64,000 nt of DNA from Epinephelus fuscoguttatus (taxonomy: Eukaryota > Chordata > Actinopteri > Perciformes > Serranidae). Numbering within the stretch: position 1 is the first letter of the stretch; the number at the start of each line of letters is the position of its first letter. Below the pieces are notes generated by a model. The model was not told the DNA's origin and made no database searches. It saw nothing but the letters and a program-made list of their open reading frames with translations. This document shows, piece after piece, positions 12,101 through 24,299 of this stretch. The stretch covers positions 28,300,632 through 28,364,631 of the forward strand of contig NC_064765.1 of assembly GCF_011397635.1 (NCBI RefSeq), given 5' to 3'. The position numbers and the translations under genes are program-made.

Positions 12101-13754
12101 ATGCTAGCAATAAACACTTTTGTAAGTTTCTGAAAGTGTTTGCAGTTGTAGGAAATTACTTCTGGCAACATTTTAGCAGATACAGGAAAAAAAACTAAAT
12201 AAATTGGGTTCAGTATTGGACAGTTTTGAGTGAAAACTGAAAGTGTGTGTGTGTATATGTAGGAACTGAAATGTTGACTTAAATAAGAAAAAAATGTTCA
12301 CCTCTCTGCTGATGTAGTGTGATGTATATAATGATATAAATAATCAGCTTTCAGGCTGTAGGTAAATAATGTCAAACCTTTCCTATTTATGACTTAACGG
12401 TGGTACTGCTCTGCATTACCAGAGGAATGTGATCAAATATGTAAGATACTCTTGTCAAAATGTCTCAGAGCACTAGATGAGATAAATTTCCCAGGTAGCG
12501 GGAGGCTGCTCTTTCTCATGTCATGCATAATTCTCTGTGGACGGCGGGTGGAGTAAGTTTGCTGCAGCCACCATCGCTTGTCAAGACACTCAAGAGGCTA
12601 TTTGTTATTCCTCGTCTGTGAGAGGGACTGACATTTCCCATTGGCAGTTGAAGCACATCTAGCGGTGCCCTCTGCCCCCTTCATCTCCTGTGGTTTGCTC
12701 AGCTGAAATGGGACAAAGCTCGCGGGGGCTTATAGAAATTCACGGGGGAACTCTGGCAGAGCCACATCCAGGGGTTTTCTGACAGATGTGCCATGCTATT
12801 GTAGGTCTGGGATCGCCTCCGGAGACTGGTGGATCACCTTATTACATACATTTACACAAGAAATGTAACTGTGAAGATAATAATATTTGCAGCCAGTGGG
12901 TTAGTTAAAACTTTTTCATGCTTCCTTTGGGTGCATGGATAGAGGCTGAAGACATCAAATATTATAGCCGCATATGTAAGGATGTATGGTTCTATAGGCT
13001 TTATCGTTGAATAGGATGAAAGTTTTCCCATGACATGATCTGGGTATTGATGCTGATTTGGTGTAATACCCATTTTCATATCCACCCTGCTTAATTTACA
13101 TGTGACATATAGCACACACAACACCTATTCACTTAAGGGAAGCAGTTCTGCTGCCTGTAGTGCTGCAGCTCACCTTGAGCGATACAATGCTGATCATTTC
13201 TGGGAAAAGACAACCGAATCTAGCCAAAGTTATCTTCTAAACTGAAGTACAAAAGCATTGTTTATAATTGTTTTTGCCTTTGAGGAATCCAAATATAATA
13301 ATATGAAGAGAAACTATAATAAAATAATCAGTATAAATCAAGAATATCGACTGGAACACACATGAAGGGGTTTGCACACACCGAAACTGATCTGATTTTT
13401 CCTTTTTCTGTCTTTAGGCACATATATCTTCGCTGTGCTTTCTCTAGTGTGCATGCCACTTTTTGTATTTTTTGGACTCTGACTGTGTTTCTTCCTCTAC
13501 ATCCATTTTATTAATTGTATCATCTGCTGCCAACAAAAGAAGATGACATTTAAAAGCAAAGGCAAATTAACGGAGGCCATACAGAGCACAAGGGCAGTGA
13601 AATGCAAAGTACAATCAGGTTTTCTGAAGAGGACCACTTAAAGGAAATGGAGGAAAGACTACTGAAGGTGAAACTGAAAGAAATACGGCTAGAACTTCAT
13701 GCAGCCATTCTGGGAGATAGGCCTACTCCAGGACCAGCAGAATCCTTAGAGATC
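12100..13754. other. Intergenic, no gene seen
   Basis: No supported gene. A 68-residue plus-strand frame at 13602-13808 has a short charged, helix-like stretch but runs into the Harbinger end and has no splice context, so I do not call it. Confidence 0.5.
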
Positions 13755-14294
13755 TGGGCACATTTTCACAAAGATTCTCAGAGTCCTCTCAGAGAGCTCC
13801 TAACTTAGCCTAAAAATTCCTAGCAAGGAATCTTAGCTTAAGAGTGATTCAGGAAGTTTCTGAGAGCAACTCTGAGCAAGGAGGGGACAGAAACTTTTAT
13901 CTTAGTGAGGAGGTGTGGTTGACCCCGTTGCTAGGTATGACGCAGTCTTCTAAAAGCTGTGATTGGTTGTTACCAAAAAAAAAAAGAGTAATGAATGGAC
14001 AGTGAAATGAACCGATCATAGAACTTAGACTGTAGGCTATTAAGAAATGTGTAACTGTGAAAATAATTGATGATGAAACTCAGCAAAATTAAATTAATTG
14101 TTACACAGCTTCAGAATGTTTGAACGTACCTCATTCACATGCCGATTATTATATTGATTTGCTTGTTATGTTTACTCGCCATGCTGGTAATTTTACTACT
14201 TAATCTATTTGATATTAATGGTGGACGCAGACTCAGCTGTCAGCAATTACTGTGATTGTTGGTCTCCTTGTAAAAAGCGGTTTGATTTGGCAGA

Positions 14295-14557
14295 ATGACC
14301 AAAACAACGAATGAAATGGAGAAAAAAAGAACGAGAAAGCCGAACTGGACAGAAGAGCAGTGCCTTCTGTTTGCGCAGCTCGTGGAGGAGAACAACGGAG
14401 TTTTAAGAGGGAAATTCGGTCCCGGGATCACGGCACAAGGGAAGAGGTAGACTTGGGAGCGCATTGCCCGACAAATCAATGCGCCGTTCTCTCTCCTTTT
14501 ACGCACAAGCGATGATTGTGAGAAGTGCTGGTACGTGCTGCAATCCAAAGCGGGCGT
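14295..14557 (+). pseudogene. Myb/SANT-like protein of Harbinger, N-terminal fragment with a stop
   Basis: From ATG 14295 the frame has a basic start, then RKPNWTEEQCLLFAQLVEEN and later TWERIARQIN and DDCEKCWYVLQSKA, the pattern of a trihelix/Myb-SANT DNA-binding domain (W, then WERI, then W). An in-frame TAG at 14448-14450 interrupts the domain, and the frame runs into minus-strand transposase sequence near 14558. In Harbinger elements this partner protein binds the ends and helps transposase enter the nucleus. Here it is dead. Confidence 0.7.
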
Positions 14558-14713
14558 TATTGTGTTACTACGCTGGGTGGGAAAAGTAAGCTCATTCCTG
14601 ATGAGGTCAAACACAAACATTATCCCTGCACTATCAAGCCGGTAGCGTCTTATTAAATCACTGTCGTTCAATATACGGAGAATATCTCTCCTTCCTCTCT
14701 GTGTTTCCGCCAT
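14558..14713 (-). pseudogene. HARBI1-like transposase, N-terminal fragment
   Basis: Read on the minus strand from ATG 14713: MAETQRGRRDILRIL, then RYRLDS and LIRNELTFPTQRSNTITP. The last stretch matches the conserved LxxxPTQRSxxLTP block that begins HARBI1-family transposases. The catalytic DDE region is absent, because reading past 14558 enters the antisense of the Myb-like gene. Non-functional. Confidence 0.75.
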
Positions 14714-14943
14714 CTTCTCTGTTTAAGACACTCTTAGGCTTCTTAAAAGTCCTCCTCCCTCCTCTTAACAGTTTTTCACCTTATGAGCTCTCTTAAGGCC
14801 TAAGATGCTTTGTGAATAACTTTTATCTTACCAAGGGAAAATTCTAAGAAAAATCTTAGAATTCGAGGAATTCTAAGATTTTTCTTAGAATGACGTCACT
14901 AAGAGCTACTTTTAGTCTTAGGATTCTTCATGAATACAGGCAC

Positions 14944-15589
14944 AGCGCTGAATCCTGAGCCAGTGTTTAATGGATCTAATGCATCTTGTAATGGAAAACA
15001 CTACCAAAAAAAGAGTGTATCATGAGTAAAGAGAACGTAGAACTCGAAAAGACATAGAATGTTATTTTAGTAACATAAGACCACATGAGCTGAAGAATTG
15101 TAGTCATTGCACAGAAAGGGTGAGAAATGGGATATAGTAGGAACCCAGCAGCTTGTTTTGCCCCGGAGTCTCCTGGCAGGTAAATCTAGCCAAGTGTATC
15201 CGTGTATTTAGTGTATCAAAATTTTGATTGATTGAAGTGTCCTGCACCAAATGGTGCCCAGGCTTCATTGTCCCTCATGACATTTTACACCACCAACAAC
15301 AAATATGATCACACAACAAATTATCACCAACAGCTCCACAAAATTGAAAGAGAAAACATTTCAAAAAGATTTGATTTACATAACAGAAATGTCCTTTAGT
15401 GAAGGATAGGGGGTACTCTGCCAAACATTTACTCATAAAGACAAACATCTCCTCATTAAATATGTGAGTCACTAAAATTCTGTTGGTTTGTCCATTCAGA
15501 GTGTTCAGTTTCATTTTGTACCCTTAGCGTTCTTCTCTTTTTCTCAGGAGCCTCTGAATTGCCAGAAGGTGATATTTTCTTACAGATTT
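14944..15589. other. Intergenic, no gene seen
   Basis: No coding, RNA or clear repeat signal. Confidence 0.5.
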
Positions 15590-16320
15590 TTTTTTGACTT
15601 TTGTGAGATAATTACGTTGTGCCAACAAGACAACGTGTGCACACAGGATATTAACTTGTTTCCACAAGATAGGAATTTGGTCACACAAGAAAACTTGTAC
15701 AAACAAGATAAATTGTGCACTCAAGATTGTAACCTTTGCGCACAAGATAATAATAGGGTTAATTGTTTGCACAAGACAATAACTTGTGTGAAAGACAGTG
15801 GGTACGGTTACATGCTGGCTTCTCATTCAGAATGAAATAAATCAGAATGAAATCATTCGGAATTTAAGTTTTTCCAGGTAGTTTACATGGGAAATATTCA
15901 TTCCTAATGAGGGTTTATACGGGAGATCAGTTTAATCGCCTGTATTTGGGTCTGCGCAAGGTTTGGGGCAGGGAAGGTTTCTGATTGGATAGGGGGCGGG
16001 GCGGAAGTTACGTGTTTACGTTTACCGGAAGAAAACCCTGGAGTCCTCGCTCCGGATAACAAGAAGCTTGACGACGCCGTTCTTAGTGCCTTTTTCGGGC
16101 TTGTTTTGCTTATATTCTTGAAGCAGCAGTACGACAACAACCTTGTTCTCATGCTTCGTCTGTTTCAGAATGAATATTTCCCATGTAAACTACCTGGAAA
16201 AACTTTAATTTGGAATGAGAAGCCATCATGGAACCGCACCCAGTATCTTGTTTCCACTAGCTTGTAACTCGTGCACACAAGATCATAAAATGTTACCACA
16301 AGATAGTAACAAGATAAAAG
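15590..16320. repeat. ACAAGATA minisatellite split by an insertion
   Basis: At 15620-15790 a unit of about 20-25 bp built on CACACAAGATA plus AACTTGTG recurs roughly eight times with drift. The same unit resumes at 16250-16318 (CTTGTAACTCGTGCACACAAG). The gap is filled by the transposon at about 15799-16245. The unit is partly self-complementary (CTTGTG/CACAAG), so single strands can fold as serial hairpins. Open frames across it are repeat artefacts. Confidence 0.65.
15799..16245. mobile_element. MITE with long terminal inverted repeats
   Basis: The left side reads GGGTACGGTTACATGCTGGC then TTCTCATTC; the right side, reverse complemented, reads GGGTGCGGTTCCATGATGGC then TTCTCATTC. A second inverted block follows inward (TTTTTCCAGGTAGTTTACAT and further, near 15868 and 16172). 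About 100 bp at each end pair. No transposase. It sits inside the ACAAGATA minisatellite, so it inserted after the array formed. Confidence 0.75.
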
Positions 16321-17883
16321 AAAAATCACTATTTGGGACTTTAGAGGCTTACTATTTTTTCAGTTTTATTCAATATTATAGTTTCACTCCACATTCTCAA
16401 ACATTCCCACCATACCTGCATGAATCAGCCCAAGTTTTTGATTAACCTCTCAGAATGATGGTTGATGTAACTCATCCAGATGCACCACAGTAGTTGGAGT
16501 GATAGCGTTCCTCTTTGATTGGACTCTCTGCATAACATCAGCATCATGTCAAGAGGTCCAGGTCAGCTCTGTGACAGCGAGACAGAATGTGATAAAACAC
16601 AGCCTGCTTTAAAATGTTGTACTGTTAAAAAGTTTGAACTATTGTAGCTGTGCATTGAATTATGCATGCTGTTCATTATTCATGCACACTCATAAATGCA
16701 TTATTCAATGTGCAAAAAGTCTGGTGTTCATTCACACAATTATAGCTTTAGTGGAACACTGAAATTTTATATAAGAGTTCATGAATGGTTAACCACTGAT
16801 ACTGGTGGCCGCGGGTAACCAGTCATCACCAATCATTTGAAAAGCGACATGGTTTTCTCTTCCCTCGGCTGAACCCGTCTAACCTCGGTTCAACCAGGAG
16901 CTCAGTTAATGGGCCAGCATTTCTTCTCTCCATCATCTACACTCTTATGGGCCAAGAGGTGGTCAATAGCGTGACAGGAAGACGTCTATCTTGGGGGCTT
17001 TAATCAATACATTGGACAGCTCTCCCTCATCTTAGAGACCCTCAGGGCAAATCCAAGGTCAAAAAGAATGTAGCTACTACCCAGTAAATCTGACAACAAA
17101 CGAGCCCCATGGTGATTTGCACCAAGATGTACTTCACTATTTATCCAAAACAGGCTTGACTAAAGTGAGTCAAGGGTTTATAGATGGATGCTGACCGGAG
17201 GGACATTTCATAAAGGAGGAAACACAGAACTAAAGCACAGGTCACGCCAATGCACAGTGGAAAAAAAACAAACAGACAAAACTGTTATGTTAAGGGTCAC
17301 AGAGCAGTGTGTAGTAAACATGTATTTTGGAGGATAAAATAATAAAAACTACCAAAATCACTGCAATTAATGAAGCAGAATAGAACCGTGGGCAGCGAGA
17401 CCGGCAGTATGCCTACGCTTTGACACGAGTAGAGGTGAACTCAGCCCTCCTCTGCTTGCTCAGTTTGTTGAAGACTATACCTATAATCATGCCAAGCCCT
17501 ATTTTAGTAATGTGAATTCTCTCTGTGCGAGGGGAAAATTAATGTACGAGATGAGTAAGACACAACATGACATTACACAACTTTGAAATATCAAATGGGA
17601 CCCCAGCCAGGTTATTTATTTCATAGCAAAGAAATAATTAACATTTTCTAGACATTAAACAGCCTCTATATGGTGGAAATACTGTTTAATTACCTTTAGG
17701 TTGGCTGACTGCCCTTCTTATATGTTCTCTTTTTAGCTCTGGGTGTTGGCTCCTTTAGTTTTATTCGAGTGGCATTTATAAAGACAGAACACACGGTGAA
17801 AATGCTGCAGCCATGGGTCAGAATTGTTTTTATTTCTTAGTTCTATTTTAATTTCAGTGCTTTCAAAGGCACATATTACATGT
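16321..17883. other. Intergenic, no gene seen
   Basis: Low-GC sequence with no frame or RNA I can support. Confidence 0.5.
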
Positions 17884-18951
17884 ACATTCACCCGCCTTTT
17901 TATTAGGTACACCTGTTCAACTGCTCATTAATGCAAATAGCTAATCAGCCAAACACGTGGCAGCAACTCAGTGCAGTTAGGCATGAAGACATGGTCAAGA
18001 CGACCTGCTCAAGTTCAAACTGAGCATCAGGATGAGGAAGAAAGGGGATTTAAGTGACTTTGAATGTGGCATGGTAGTTGTTGGGTATTTCAGAAACTAC
18101 TGCTCTACTGGGACTCTCACACACAACCATCTTACAGAGGATGGTCTGAAAAAGAGAAAATATCCAGTGAGCAGCAGTTCTCTGGGTGAAAATGCCTTGT
18201 TGATGCCAGAGGTCAGAGGAGAATGGCCAGACTGGTTCAAGATGATACAAAGGCAACAGTAGCTCAAATAACCACTCGTTACAACCAAGGTCTGCAGAAG
18301 ACCATCTCTGAACCAACAACACGTTGAACCTTGAAGCAGATGGGCTACAGCAGCAGAAGACCACACCAGATGCCACTCCTGTCAGCTAACAGCAGGAAAC
18401 TGAGGCTACAGTTCACACAGACTCACCAAAACTGGACAATAGAAGATTGGAAAAACGTTGCCTGGTTTGATGAGTCTCGATTTGTGCTGCACCATTCAGA
18501 TGGTAGGGTCAGAATTTGGTGTAAACAACATGAAAGCATGGATCCATCCTGCCTTGTATCAACGGTTCAGGCTGCTGCTGGTGGTGTAATGGTGTGGGGG
18601 ATATTTTCTTGGCACACTTTCGGCCCCTTAGTACCAACTGAGCATGGTTTAAACACCACAGCCTACCTGAGTATTGTTGCTGACCGTGTCCATCCCTTTA
18701 TGACCACAGTGTACCCATCTTCTGATGGCTACTTCCAGCAGGATAACACGCCACGTCACAAAGCTCAGATCATCTCAAACTGCTTACTCGAACATGACAA
18801 TCACCAGGTCTCAATCCAATAGAGCACCTTTGGGATGTGGTGGAATGGAAGCTTTGCATCATGGATGTACAGCTGACAAATCTGCAGCAACTGTGTGATG
18901 CTATCATGTCAATATGGACCAAAATCTCTGAGGAATGTTTCCAGCAAGGGA
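17884..18951 (+). mobile_element. Tc1-like transposon, degenerate and 3'-truncated
   Basis: A typical fish Tc1-like element begins near 17884 with a TTTTATTAGGTACACCTGTT terminal segment. The transposase frame starts at 18032 (MRKKGDLSDFE) but is broken: the helix-turn-helix part carries small deletions and the frame shifts near 18260-18330. The catalytic part is readable at 18331-18822: VAWFDESRF contains the first Asp, and FQQDNTPRH the second. A further deletion near 18805 shifts frame, so the segment with the final Glu (NPIEHLWD, about 18815) is out of frame. The 3' inverted repeat is missing after about 18951. Inactive copy. Confidence 0.88.
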
Positions 18952-18959
18952 TCTAAATA

Positions 18960-19500
18960 GGTAAAAGGAATATTTCACCCCTCAAATGTATCAAATACTC
19001 ACCCAGTATGACTTTGAATTAGTGAAGAAAACTTTGTTTTTCTCACGTCTGCAGTGAACGAAGAATCCAACAACAAAAATTCTTAAAGAATTAAAGTCAC
19101 AGGGGTGCGCAAACAGCAAAACTATATCAACATGTTTACAAACACACATAACTCAGTATAATCAAAGTCTCATGTAGCCAGTCGTGTGCTCACTACTTTC
19201 CAAACAGACAACCCTTTTCTGACAGAAAACTGAACTACAAGTGAAACTTATCAATGCTCTCTTCAAAGATAGACTCTATTGACAAAAACAGTAATTTACC
19301 TCACTGAACACAGGAGCTGCTGGTCTACCACTGCCTCCTTTAGTTAGTTTTTGTTATTCTTGCATTCTCCTCCTGACATACAACTCACTGCAAAACTATG
19401 CCTTTAAAAATGTCCAGTCTGAGCGCAGTTTCATCTGATTAAGCAGAGAATCGTACCTGGGGACAGGAATAAAGTATTACTACATAGAAAGAGCCAGTCT
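18960..19500. repeat. Interspersed fish repeat
   Basis: Starting AATATTTCACCCCTCAAATG and continuing with ATGACTTTGAATTAGTGAAG, this stretch matches from memory a repeat common in percomorph genomes. It directly abuts the truncated Tc1, so its end may mark the deletion junction. Non-coding. Confidence 0.4.
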
Positions 19501-21723
19501 TCTCGCTGGTAGTCTCATTTGGGTTGCAGTGATATACTGGTTTTAAGGTATACCATGATATAAAAGTTGACAGCTATCATACCGTACATTTGCTTATCTA
19601 CGATACTGAAAAAAAAAATGGTTTCAAGTTTCAGTTATGGCAATAAAAGGTTTGTTAAACCCACAATAACTTTGCTTTATGAAATACCTCTTTTGACCAG
19701 GTTAAGGCTCATTTATACTTTCTTTATGTACAAAAATAGATCCATTCTTTTTAAACGTAAATGTCACTGCCCTCATACTTCCATTCATCCTCTATAATGG
19801 CATAGATGCAGCCAATAGATGGCACTAGAGGGCAGAGTCAGAAGTTTGACACAACAACAAATGATGCAATGGTGAAAGAGGTCCTAATATTGTGCCTTTG
19901 AACTGAGGCAGCATCGTAGATGGAGGTGGTCTGTGCAGCCATTATATACATCCAGACATGGATAGAGAATTATTTGCAATGTATATTAGCTTCCTATATA
20001 TTATTATATTTTACCAATTTGTTCTGTTACACCATTATTTAAATGTCTTCGTCATCTCCTACAGTCATATCTTGCTTGAAATATGCTGCACTGCCTCCAT
20101 GACCTCCAGTGGTTCTGGAGTTCGAGAACTCATCTGTATCTGTAAGCTTTCAGAAAACCTGCACAAATACGGATCAAATGAAAACAAAGTATGGACAGAA
20201 GGCTCCGTCTGTCTCTGTATCTAATGTTGAGCATTTATGAGCCCTTAGACTGGAGTGATGAGTACAATCAGGATGTAAACCTCCTTTATGAAACTGAATT
20301 TCTTGAAAATAACCCTGATTATCTGAAGTAACCCTGGCTTACCTAGTGATCTGGCTCTCTGTGTTTGCTACCGTTGTTTGTTAGAAGTGAGGAGATCATC
20401 ATTAAACAGTTGTGGCCATAGCTGCAAACCCCTACCAGGGGAGTAGGAACTCATGCTCCATCACCTCCATCATGGCTGACTGAGTGCACTGAGAGTGTAG
20501 AAAGCCTGGATGTGAGCTACAATGCTGCCGCACTTTCCCATATTCTCTGTTGCACCCATGACATGAGACGGTTGGTATGCAGAGCCCAGGCCCCTTTGGA
20601 GAAGAACAAAGATCGCCAGGTGAATGCATGATGGATAGTCGTCCTATACTGTATAAAATGACCAAGATCAAAGAGGCACTTTGCTTGGCATTCAAAACCT
20701 CCCACCTATCTTGTCAGCCTAAATCACAAAGCGGTGCTGCATCACTGGAGAGCATCCTCTTCCTCTGCTATTCATAAATTCACTCCATTTTCCAAATTAA
20801 ACTCTGATATTGTATATGACCACTGGCAGGCAGGTACACTTGCAAATAATAATGGGGTAAAATTTAGGAGCAAACATGAACACTAAGGCCAACAACAACA
20901 AAAAAACATTTTTTTCAAGGTACTAACTCTTTTTAATATTCTTCTCCCTCTGCATCTTTAAAGTCACACTAAAACATTAACTTTCACATCACTAAACCAC
21001 ATGTTTTTATTTCCTGTAAAACCTTTGTATGTAATTGTGGTTGTTACTGGAAACTTATACCAATAATAGACCTTTTTCACAGCAGACATTTCAACTTGTC
21101 ATAGCTGGGAACTAATAACAAGCAGAACCAATGGCACTAATGATGACTGTGCAAAATACACAATATAATGGAATGCAGCAATTAAGGCCTGCTACAACAT
21201 GTCGAAATGTGTCCTGTTAAAAACGCACTACACCATCTACAGTAAGTGCCAAATAAAACTGCCTCAACTTCTTGATGTCTTTTAAGTAGTATCTTGTTCA
21301 TGTCTTGTGTTCAAACAGGAAATATGAATTTATCCATACTTGAATGATCATAAGGTTTTGCTATATATCATTTTGGGGCCATAGAAACATTCAAAACGAC
21401 ACGTTTAGAAGAAGGGTAGCGTATGAATTTCACATATTAGGTCTTTAGCTGGTCTTGGTTGCCTGTCTCATCCACTGTTTGATCTGGGATGGTTCCCACT
21501 GAAATGCTCAGGAATGCGTCTGTATGCTGCTCTATATCAGAGGTGGGGAAGCTAACTGGATTAATATCTACCAAACTGACTGGTTAGTCTTTATCCCTGC
21601 ATCTGTTCTTGGAAACCTCCAAGGCTCAAAAATTGAAGCCAATGCCAAACTGCCAAAAACTGCAGTTCATCCAATGGCCACTTTTGGCCCTGATCACATA
21701 GAAAGCATTTTAGCAGCCTTTTT
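19501..21723. other. Intergenic, no gene seen
   Basis: No supported gene. A TGATATACTGGTTTTAAGG motif near 19532 followed by CATACCGTAC resembles the ends of hAT-type fish MITEs, but the partner end is unclear. Confidence 0.45.
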
Positions 21724-22270
21724 GTAATTGTTTTTAATGAGAATGAAGCTTTTTGCTTGCGGTTTTTGTGTTGCGACACGCCTTGCATTTCTGCGCTCTA
21801 GGTGCCTGGCATTCCCGCCAGTGCGCTCTGAAGTCCTCGAGTTGAAAAAACTTCAACTCAGCACGGAAAAGTGCCCCAAGTCATCTCTTTTTTTCATCAT
21901 CTTTTCTCCCACTGTCCAATTGGATGATTTCAGAGGCAGGCCTTCTGTGGTGGTCACAAGAAGAAGCTTACAGTTGGTAAACAATGGAGGATAAACTGGT
22001 GGTAGTGGTTGCTGGATATCCTGAGCTATATGGCCCGACAATAGACAGCAGGTTGTCAAACTGCCCCCGGGTCATCCTAAAATATGCCTGGAAATGGCCA
22101 TCATTGAGGTGAAGCTCCTGGACCAGCTAGTGGTACTCCCCTTGATCCACCCGCTTCTTTAAGGTCTCATGTGGCCACACTACTTACTGAGATTCAGCAA
22201 GCGTTTTTTTTTTCTTTGTTTGTTTTTTACTAGTGGCATTGAATTTAAAAAAAAAAAAAAAAAAAAGCAG
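21724..22270. mobile_element. Second Harbinger remnant: MADF gene piece joined to antisense transposase piece
   Basis: On plus, ATG 21984 opens MEDKLVVVVAGYPELY, the first helix of a MADF/SANT-like Harbinger partner protein; it is cut off near 22044. From there the minus strand, read from about 22190 down to 22044, gives WPHETLKKRVDQGEYH, a stop, then LVQELHLNDGHFQAYFRMTR, the conserved N-terminus of HARBI1-like transposases. The two genes again face each other across a deletion. Terminal repeats were not located, so the outer limits are approximate. The right side ends in T- and A-tracts (22206-22266). Confidence 0.65.
22241..22266 (+). repeat. Poly-A tract
   Basis: About 25 consecutive A. 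It may be a slippage tract or a retroposed tail; the sequence after it (22280-22560) resembles a fish interspersed repeat with the text GAGGTGAATTTTTATATAAC. Confidence 0.7.
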
Positions 22271-22979
22271 TGCTGTGTCTGATTAGTCAGACAGTCAGTC
22301 CCCATTGACTCCTATATTAAAATGCCCAACTTCACAACATAAATGAATATATTTACAGTGTGGTACAAAAACACGGTTTTGGTCTGTAGAGCTAATTTCA
22401 GCATTTATGACAACTGAACAGGAGGTGAATTTTTATATAACTCACCCTTCAGGATGGGGCCGCTTGAGTGATGGGCTGTCTATGAGGTGTCATTACAGTC
22501 TATGAGTCAGATTCCTTCACATTCCTCCACAGCTCCAACCTCTTGTCCAAATATGGTCACTTATGGCTCCAAAGATGCCAAGATGCTGACCTCAAGGCTT
22601 CAAAATGGAAGTCCACAAACCAGTGGGTGACGTCACTCTGTCTACGGTCATTATTTTATACTATCTGTGTCGTAAACTCGAAAAACTTTTTTTGTGTTGC
22701 TTGAACGAGCGCAAAGTACACCTGAATGGTATAATTTGGGGCTGCACTCAATGTGGCGGAGTCAAATGTTTGACCCACATTGAGCTCCGCCTTTGCCGTT
22801 TGACTCTCTCAACAGCACCACCTTATGGCGGACATCAATACTGCATGAACTACTAAATTATGAACACTGAAGCCTTGAAAACATATTACATCAGTACATT
22901 TGAAATAAAATCATTTCCTGTATATAAAGAAATACAGATACAATTTTAGATTGAACTCTTTGATCTCTGGCGGAGGAGC

Positions 22980-23460
22980 AGAACACAGCCTGGGTCAGAG
23001 GGACTTGCTGGAGGCTGCTTTGGGGCTGTAGGACAGAGCCATGCTGAGTGTCAATGCAGGGCCCCTAAAGCATATTGGAGGCAGGCTGGGCTGGAGAGGC
23101 AGACATAGCGAGTAAGAGGAGAGCCAGGGCCCACAGAGCACGTTGGAGGCTCCATATCCAGGGCTGTGTACACAGAAGGACAGCTGACAGCAGGCTGTGG
23201 GCATGGACCCTGCCGACCTCCCACACTCCCTCTGGTTCTCTGGTGAGGGAATAGAGCACAACATGGGTCAATGGGCCTTGCTGGGGGCTGCTTTGGGGCT
23301 GTTGGATAAAGACAGGTGGCTGAGAGTCAAGCTAGGGCCCAGGGAGCATGCTGGAGGCTTTACTTGCACTGGAGAGGCAGGGCTCAAAGAGCATGTTGGA
23401 GAACCAGAGGAAAGGAAGGTCTGCAGGCCCAGGGCCCTCTGTTGGCTTCTCTCCACTGTC
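22980..23460 (+). repeat. Imperfect tandem duplication, GC-rich, about 275 bp unit
   Basis: GGGTCAGAGGGACTTGCTGG followed by GGCTGCTTTGGGGCTGT near 22990-23030 recurs as GGGTCAATGGGCCTTGCTGG with the same continuation near 23266-23305. Within each unit a shorter motif GGGCCCA-GGAGCATG-TGGAGG recurs (near 23060, 23130, 23335, 23390). GC content is well above the neighbourhood. Overlapping open frames on both strands are low-complexity and are not genes. Confidence 0.65.
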
Positions 23461-24299
23461 TACATATCCCTGAAAGTGGGGCTTTGGGCTTTGTCTTTGT
23501 TTGGGGCTGGGGGTTCATAACGTGAGACTTGGCAAGAAAAACAGTGGGATCCATAATAGATTAATCAAATTCAGTGTCCCATTGTGGTGTTTCCCAAGAT
23601 ACTAGAGCTGATATATTTCGCTGAGATGGACCATACTACACCCCATGATTCCTCCGCCTCGCTCCTATCACTAAGACGACATAGCTGGAAGGAGAGCAGA
23701 CATCACTGCTGGAGGAGGACCTTCAGTTATTGGCTGTAACAACTTGAATTCAGCTTGTGCAAACCTTGGTGCCCAACCAAATCAGAAAACTTTATGTTGC
23801 TACTGTTACATATGTTAGGCCCAGCTCTGCTGCTGCCAACCAGTCTGCTGTGACCCCTGGTGCTTGGTTAGTGCTGGCTGAATATGAGTTGGTACAACAG
23901 GTCCATATTCTGAGGTGCTGTCTGCATGTTTTAGCAGGCGGCAAAGCAGTCTCACAGGCAGGGAGTGAGGTGGAGAGGGACCACAGGGTGCGCTAGTTAG
24001 CTAACGCAACTAATGGCGCCAGACCTTATCGGTCAATGATGCATCAAGGCTTTCGTCATACGTTGGTAAACGGGAAAGGCAGCCCTTCACTGCCCCGACT
24101 GCTACCAGCGAGGGGCTTCCCAACCATAGATCAATAAAGAGAACTGGATACAGCATTAGAGGCGAATCCCAGTACATTCCGATTAAAGTTGCTTGGTGGA
24201 GCATGAAGCCAAAATGGTTCAACTGCTGGTAATAGAATTATGTGGATGATACGGCCCAAGAGCAAGTGCACTAGAGACTTCCACCAGCTGAGCCAGCTA

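Larger units (their letters stand above)
13755..14943. mobile_element. Internally deleted PIF/Harbinger transposon
   Basis: The left end (GGGCACATTTTCACAAAG) and the right end, reverse complemented (GTGCCTGTATTCATGAAG), are related inverted repeats, followed by subterminal CTTAG/CTAAG-rich sequence on both sides (13790-13860 and 14800-14930). About 1.2 kb lie between. The interior carries the start of a Myb/SANT-like gene on plus and the start of a HARBI1-like transposase on minus, facing each other and meeting near 14558. A full element has about 3 kb with both genes complete, so the middle has been deleted. Confidence 0.75.

Noticed and set aside
13602..13808. Short plus-strand frame with charged helix
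   Set aside because: Runs into the Harbinger terminal repeat; no homology or splice signals that I can support.
15488..15835. 115-residue frame with repeated QD motifs
   Set aside because: It is translation of the ACAAGATA minisatellite.
22995..23525. Overlapping frames on both strands
   Set aside because: They come from the GC-rich tandem repeat and show no domain or splice context.
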